Assembly: GCA_021813025.1 (NCBI GenBank)
Contig: JAKAME010000012.1
Location: forward strand, 1 to 24,871
Source: Microcaldota archaeon
GTDB taxonomy: Archaea; Micrarchaeota; Micrarchaeia; Anstonellales; Anstonellaceae
DNA: 24,871 nucleotides
Direction: 5' to 3'
Shown here piece by piece: positions 20,727 through 24,871 of this stretch. Each line of letters begins with the position of its first letter. The first letter of the stretch is position 1. The notes under the pieces were generated by a model. It worked only from the letters and a program-made list of their open reading frames with translations, did no database searches and was not told where the DNA came from. The translations under genes and the position numbers were made by a program.

Positions 20727-21953
20727 TCATTCGTACCTCAATGCCTCAATCGGGTCCAGGTTTGCCGCCCGCCTCGCGGGAAGCACTCCCGAGACCACTC
20801 CGATTGAAAAGCTGAACCCGAGGGCGAACAGGGCGAGGGGAATGCTCACCACTGCATGGAAGCCCAGCAGGCTGACCACAACGGTGAGAAGCCAGGCGAT
20901 GAAAAGCCCTGCCAGCCCGCCGAAAAGCCCCAAGATGCCGCTTTCCACGATGAACATGGAGAGCACGGCGGCATTCGAGGCGCCGATGGCCTTGAGGGTG
21001 CCGATTTCGCGCGTGCGCTCCATGACTGACATGTACATGGTGTTCATCACCCCCACCCCGCCAACCACGAGGGAGATGGAGGCGATGAAGGCGAGGAAGA
21101 CGGAAAGCAGGCCCGTTATGGTGTTAATCTGGTCAATCATTGATTCGGAAGTCATCAGGGTGAAATCCTTGTCTTCCGCTTTCAGATGGTGGGCGGACGC
21201 CAGCTGCAGCTCCGCCCGCTGGGCAACTGAGGAAACGTCGGCCCCTTCCGCGACGCTGAACACGATGTAATTTATTTCGTTTTTCACAATCTTGCCCCTC
21301 ATCAGCTCCTTGGCGTCGTCAAAATTGACGATGATGGAATTGTCGTTGTCCTCGCTCCCGAAGCCTTTTTTCTCGAGTATGCCGATTACCCGCAATTTCT
21401 GCCTGTCTTTTCCGACATAGAGGTACTGGCCGACGGAGACGGGCCTCTCGAAAACGTCGTCCGCCACGCTTGCCCCCAGCAGGGCGACGTTGCGGTCGGA
21501 ATCCTTTGGAAGGCGCCCCTCCCTCAGGACGTAGAAATCGCCGTAAATGTCGAAAAGCGAATCCGGATGCGCGCCCATGAGCGTTATCGAGAATTCCTCG
21601 TCCTTGAATTTCACCGGCTCGCTTCCCATCAGTATGCCCGTTATCTTGTCCACCCCGGGAACTGACGAAATGACGTCAATGTCCTTTTCGAAAAGCCTGC
21701 CTGCGAGGGGGCTGGCCCCGGGGCTGGCGGTGCCAAGCTGGCTTGAAAGGCTCCCGGGCATGACCATCACGTTGTTCGCCCCGAATGCCGAAACCATGTC
21801 GGTTATCATGTAATTGAGCCCCTCGCTCAGCGAGATGAGGGAAACGATTGCCGCGACCCCGATGATGATGCCCAGGATGGTGAGGGAGGAGCGGATTTTG
21901 CGGTAGCTCAGGGAACGGTAGGAATACCACAGCATTCCGATGAAAGGAACCAT
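20727..21953 (-). CDS. ABC transporter permease, MacB/FtsX type (second of pair)
   Basis: A 408-aa permease. N-terminal transmembrane helix within RKIRSSLTILGIIIGVAAIVSL (about 18-42), a large extracytoplasmic MacB-PCD domain (about 45-245), then three C-terminal helices of the FtsX domain. The latter opens with VVGGVGVMNTMYMSVMERTREIG, the usual MacB-family signature, and continues ALKAIGASNAAV and LPARRAANLDPIEALRYE. MacB-type transporters do not move substrate across the inner membrane; they use ATP-driven shape change on the outside. It starts 1 nt after the stop of its paralogue (TGA-C-ATG), with GGGATGA as ribosome binding site. No ATPase gene is nearby in the window. Confidence 0.92.
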   Translation of the reverse strand: MVPFIGMLWYSYRSLSYRKIRSSLTILGIIIGVAAIVSLISLSEGLNYMITDMVSAFGANNVMVMPGSLSSQLGTASPGASPLAGRLFEKDIDVISSVPGVDKITGILMGSEPVKFKDEEFSITLMGAHPDSLFDIYGDFYVLREGRLPKDSDRNVALLGASVADDVFERPVSVGQYLYVGKDRQKLRVIGILEKKGFGSEDNDNSIIVNFDDAKELMRGKIVKNEINYIVFSVAEGADVSSVAQRAELQLASAHHLKAEDKDFTLMTSESMIDQINTITGLLSVFLAFIASISLVVGGVGVMNTMYMSVMERTREIGTLKAIGASNAAVLSMFIVESGILGLFGGLAGLFIAWLLTVVVSLLGFHAVVSIPLALFALGFSFSIGVVSGVLPARRAANLDPIEALRYE

Positions 21954-21954
21954 G

Positions 21955-23172
21955 TCATCCCTGCTCTATGGCCACCACGGGCGAAAGCTTTGCCGCCTTC
22001 TGCGCGGGCAAGAATCCTGACATTACCCCGAGAAAAACGCTGAACAGGAGTGCGGACAACGCGAGCCATGCCGACACCACGGCCTTGAATCCGAACAATG
22101 AGACGACCGCAGAAATGAGCCAGCCCATGAAAAGGCCTATTGCCCCGCCGGCAAGCCCGATTATTGCGCTCTCAATCACGACCAGCATGAGGATGTCCCT
22201 GCTTGACGCCCCTATCGCCCGCAAGGTGCCGATTTCGCGCGTGCGCTCAGCCACTGACATGTACATCGTGTTGGCAACCCCCACCCCGCCCACCACGAGG
22301 GATACGGCGGTGATGAAGCCCAGGAATACGGTGAGCACCCCGATGATTTGGCCCACCTGCTGCAGGATGAATGCGGAGGTGACGATGGAAAAATCTTTTT
22401 TGTCGAGCTTTGCCCCGCGAGAGGAGGCCAGCGCCCAGGTGGCGTCCTCGATTGTCTCGTCGAAATCGTAGCCTTCCGCGACCTGGAAGCGGATGGATGA
22501 AAGCTCGCCTTCCAGAATGGTGTCCCCCGCCAGCGCTTTCGCGTCGTCAAACGGAATCACCAGCATGGATTTTGAGACCGAATTCGATGGGTCGATTATT
22601 CCGACCACCCGGAATTTCTTCTTCTGCTCGCCCAGGTAGAACACCGAGCCAACGGACATCGAATCCCGCTTGAATATCGATTTGTCCGCATAGTGCTGGC
22701 CTATCACTGCGGTGCCCTTGTCGTTTCCGTCCAGGAACCGCCCGTCCGACACGGAAACCTGCATCATTTTTGAAAACGGCTCAGGCTCTATCCCGTTGGC
22801 GGTCGCGGTGATGGTTTCGCCCCTGAATTCGAGGGGGCTGCGCACGGAAAGCGCGCGCGACACGTAGGTGGTGCCGGGAACGCTTCTCACCCGCTCAAGG
22901 TCCTTCTCGAAAAGCCTTCCCTGGGTCGGCGGGGCATAGCCTCCCCCGCTCATGACCATGTTCGAGACGTCGCCGGGCATCACCACCGCGTTTTGGGGGC
23001 CGAACGCCTGAAGCTGCTCCTCCACGCTGGCCATCAGCCCGTCGCTTATTGAAACAAGGGAAACGACCGCCGCGACCCCTATCACGATGCCCAGCACCGT
23101 GAGGTAGGAGCGCAGGCTGCGGCTGCGCAGCGACGTGAACGAGTAATGCGCCAAATCCGACAAGGATGCCAT
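21955..23172 (-). CDS. ABC transporter permease, MacB/FtsX type (first of pair)
   Basis: A 405-aa paralogue of the next gene with the same layout: N-terminal helix (SYLTVLGIVIGVAAVVSLVS, about 22-41), MacB-PCD extracytoplasmic domain (about 45-250) and FtsX domain with three helices, including VVGGVGVANTMYMSVAERTREIG and GFLPAQKAAKLSPVVAI. The two proteins probably pair as a heterodimer in one transporter. The start ATG is 19 nt after the stop of the surface protein gene, with GGGGAA ahead of it. Shared, nearly identical stretches of DNA around the FtsX signature point to tandem duplication. Confidence 0.92.
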   Translation of the reverse strand: MASLSDLAHYSFTSLRSRSLRSYLTVLGIVIGVAAVVSLVSISDGLMASVEEQLQAFGPQNAVVMPGDVSNMVMSGGGYAPPTQGRLFEKDLERVRSVPGTTYVSRALSVRSPLEFRGETITATANGIEPEPFSKMMQVSVSDGRFLDGNDKGTAVIGQHYADKSIFKRDSMSVGSVFYLGEQKKKFRVVGIIDPSNSVSKSMLVIPFDDAKALAGDTILEGELSSIRFQVAEGYDFDETIEDATWALASSRGAKLDKKDFSIVTSAFILQQVGQIIGVLTVFLGFITAVSLVVGGVGVANTMYMSVAERTREIGTLRAIGASSRDILMLVVIESAIIGLAGGAIGLFMGWLISAVVSLFGFKAVVSAWLALSALLFSVFLGVMSGFLPAQKAAKLSPVVAIEQG

Positions 23173-23191
23173 CGTGCGTTCCCCGGCAGAT

Positions 23192-24736
23192 TCACTGGCG
23201 CCCGGCCCTCTCGGCCGCCTTCTTCCTGAGGAAGAAGAACCATATCAGGCCGGCCAGGCCGAGCACGAGGACGGCGATGGCCGCCACCCCCAGAAGGGAG
23301 AGCGAGCCGCCGCTCGCGCGCGCGGCCGTCTCCTTGGACACCACCGTGATGTTCACGGTCTGCTTGTCGGTGTGCAGGCGGTTGTAGCTGTCCTTGAAGT
23401 TGAGGGACACGTTCACCGGATAGAGGCCGTCGCGCACGTCGGCCACCTGCACCTTGAACTGCACCGAGCTGAAGTCGTCCTGGTTGAGGCCGCCGATGAA
23501 CTGCTGGTCCTGCGCCTCCTGCAGGCGGAAGGCCGGGGAGGGCTGCAGCTGGATGGTGAGGGCCTTCAGCGCCGAGGTGCCGGTGTTGGACACCGTGACC
23601 GAGAGGGTGTGGATGTCGCCGCCCACCACGGGGGTGGGCTTGGCCGTGACGAACACGCTCACGTCCGAGAGCGTCTCCACGCTCAGCCCCATTGGCACTG
23701 ACATCAGCGCCTGCTCCTCGCCGTTGGAGTTGTGGTAATGCACCAGGAGCGTCGGGCTGTAGAAGCCGGGAGTGACGTCGTTCACGCCGGTCTGTATGGT
23801 GATGACCTTGGACTGGCCGGGGAGCAGGTCGTCAAGCGACGCGTCCGAGGACGCGAGCGAGGTGAGGGCCGACGTGTTGCCAAGGCTCACGCGCACCCCG
23901 TAGGCGGCATCGTCGCCGGAATTCTCGACCTTCAGCTGCAGGGGCACCGTGCGGCCAGGGTAGAATCCTTCGGAGTTCAGGATTGAGACCGAGAACTGGG
24001 GGCTCTTGCGCTTGACGTTGAGGCGCAGGTAGACCGTCGAGGCCGCATCCTGGTTGGATTCGTCGCGATAGGTGAGGACGAGGGGCAGGGAATACGTGCC
24101 CGAGCTGGTGGAGGGGGAGAGCGAGATGCCGAGCGAGAGCGGGGTTGCCTGCTCGCCCACGTCGCCCACCCACAGGGGGTTGTCCCCGGTCTGGAAGAAC
24201 GACGTGGAGTTGATGCTCAGCCGCACCTGGCTGGCCGCGCCGCCGCGGTTGACGAGCTCGACCGGGAGGACGAAGTCGCCGGTTGTGTATACGGTGTCGT
24301 TCTTGGAGGAAGCGGAGAGGATGGCGGGGTTGGTGACCGTGACGGGAATCATGACGGGTTTGGTGAATGACGAGGATGCGTTGTTCCAGGAGAACTCCAG
24401 CAGCATGGTGTAGATGCCCGCGCGGGTGGTGTTGGGGATTGAGAAGGGGAAATTGACTGTCGATGACACGCCGGGGCTGAAATCGCCAAGCGATATCTGC
24501 CCCAATGCCTGCACCGGCCCTTCCTTGGACAGGCCGCGCACGGATACTGCATATGCCTGGTCGGACGTGTCGCTGTTGGTGACGGTCATCGAGATGACGC
24601 CGGACACGCCGGGGCGCAGGGTGGACGGCGTGAGCGCCACGTTGGTGACCGCAATGCCTGCCGACAGCCATGAGGCGGAAAGAATAAGAGCCAGCGCCAC
24701 CATGGCGAGCGGCGCGCGCGGCGCATTCGTGTTCAT
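23192..24736 (-). CDS. Surface protein with CARDB/NEW3-like Ig repeats and C-terminal anchor
   Basis: A 514-aa protein. Signal peptide (about 10-26, PLAMVALALILSASWLSAG), then about four Ig-like repeats of the CARDB/NEW3 kind (COG1361-type) with motifs such as LRPGVSGVISMTVTNSDTSD, LPVELVNRGGAAS, VPLQLKVENSGDDAA and HTLSVTVSNTGTSALKAL. It ends in a transmembrane helix (about 481-503, LSLLGVAAIAVLVLGLAGLIWFFF) and a basic tail, so it is anchored outside the cell. Start ATG 24736 is preferred over GTG 24751 because AAGGTGGG precedes it by about 10 nt. First gene of a unit with two MacB-type permeases, a common archaeal association, so it is probably their extracytoplasmic partner. The repeats alone do not show a ligand. 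Confidence 0.87.
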   Translation of the reverse strand: MNTNAPRAPLAMVALALILSASWLSAGIAVTNVALTPSTLRPGVSGVISMTVTNSDTSDQAYAVSVRGLSKEGPVQALGQISLGDFSPGVSSTVNFPFSIPNTTRAGIYTMLLEFSWNNASSSFTKPVMIPVTVTNPAILSASSKNDTVYTTGDFVLPVELVNRGGAASQVRLSINSTSFFQTGDNPLWVGDVGEQATPLSLGISLSPSTSSGTYSLPLVLTYRDESNQDAASTVYLRLNVKRKSPQFSVSILNSEGFYPGRTVPLQLKVENSGDDAAYGVRVSLGNTSALTSLASSDASLDDLLPGQSKVITIQTGVNDVTPGFYSPTLLVHYHNSNGEEQALMSVPMGLSVETLSDVSVFVTAKPTPVVGGDIHTLSVTVSNTGTSALKALTIQLQPSPAFRLQEAQDQQFIGGLNQDDFSSVQFKVQVADVRDGLYPVNVSLNFKDSYNRLHTDKQTVNITVVSKETAARASGGSLSLLGVAAIAVLVLGLAGLIWFFFLRKKAAERAGRQ

Positions 24737-24871
24737 GACCACATTTCCCACCTTCTTTTCGTTTTTCTTGTTTTTACCATAATCCGCTTTTTCTTCTTTT
24801 TCGTTCCGTCCGCTTTCTCTTCCCTTTCGTTTTTTTTTTGCAGCTCACTTCTTCTTCCCTCTTGTCTCCCT
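24737..24871 (-). other. Purine-rich leader/upstream region of the surface protein gene
   Basis: No gene is seen here. The minus strand is strongly purine-rich, including A10 (complement of T at 24830-24839). No clear TATA box is found; the best AT-rich candidate is the complement of ATAATC near 24779-24784. AAGGTGGG lies at the promoter-proximal end. Confidence 0.5.

Overview
This window is archaeal. Evidence: a typical archaeal ftsZ-secE-spt5(NusG) cluster with a 54-aa Sec61-gamma-type SecE, archaeal-type ribosomal protein L11, a GTP-dependent dephospho-CoA kinase (found only in archaea), a geranylgeranyl-reductase-family flavoprotein, a class III (pilin-like) signal peptide protein, and TATA boxes of the TTTAWA type about 25-33 nt ahead of many start codons. 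Many first genes look leaderless or nearly so, while genes inside operons carry GAGGTGA-like ribosome binding sites. The lineage cannot be fixed from the window; the cysteine-rich family and compact gene packing would fit a DPANN-type archaeon, but that is inference.

Layout. 1-2749 (-): three tandem, tightly coupled genes of a cysteine-rich family of unknown function. The left-most runs off the window edge and is a fusion of the two module types that its neighbours carry separately. They lie 19 nt downstream of a geranylgeranyl-reductase-like gene (2769-4040, -). 4140-5388 (+): an IS200/IS605-type element carrying only tnpB (catalytic residues intact, no tnpA), bounded by related hairpins and sitting directly in front of the L11 gene (5418-5906, +). 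6036-7814 (+): a membrane-anchored PQQ-type beta-propeller protein. A bidirectional terminator separates it from the leftward ftsZ-secE-spt5 operon (9655 down to 7900).

9800-11208 (-): two diverged tandem paralogues of unknown function, with a duplicated promoter segment. 11351-14533 (+): the pyrD-pyrK-pyrC pyrimidine operon, which supplies a heteromeric dihydroorotate dehydrogenase and dihydroorotase. 14540-14962 (-): a class III signal peptide protein. 15011-16078 (-): a four-CBS protein with a C-terminal domain resembling ribosome hibernation factor S30AE/HPF, preceded by a strong hairpin leader. 16286-18178 (-): arginyl-tRNA synthetase, divergent from dephospho-CoA kinase (18240-18749, +) around one shared palindromic TATA box.

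18757-20707: a two-helix small membrane protein (-), a 95-aa hypothetical (+) and a heavily N-glycosylation-motif-rich lipoprotein (+). 20727-24736 (-): a three-gene export-type cluster, consisting of a CARDB/NEW3-like surface protein followed by two paralogous MacB/FtsX-type permeases, with no ATPase gene in the window. No tRNA, rRNA or CRISPR array was seen. No gene-free stretch exceeds 300 bases; the longest (4041-4249, 16079-16285) hold the element's left end and the CBS leader.
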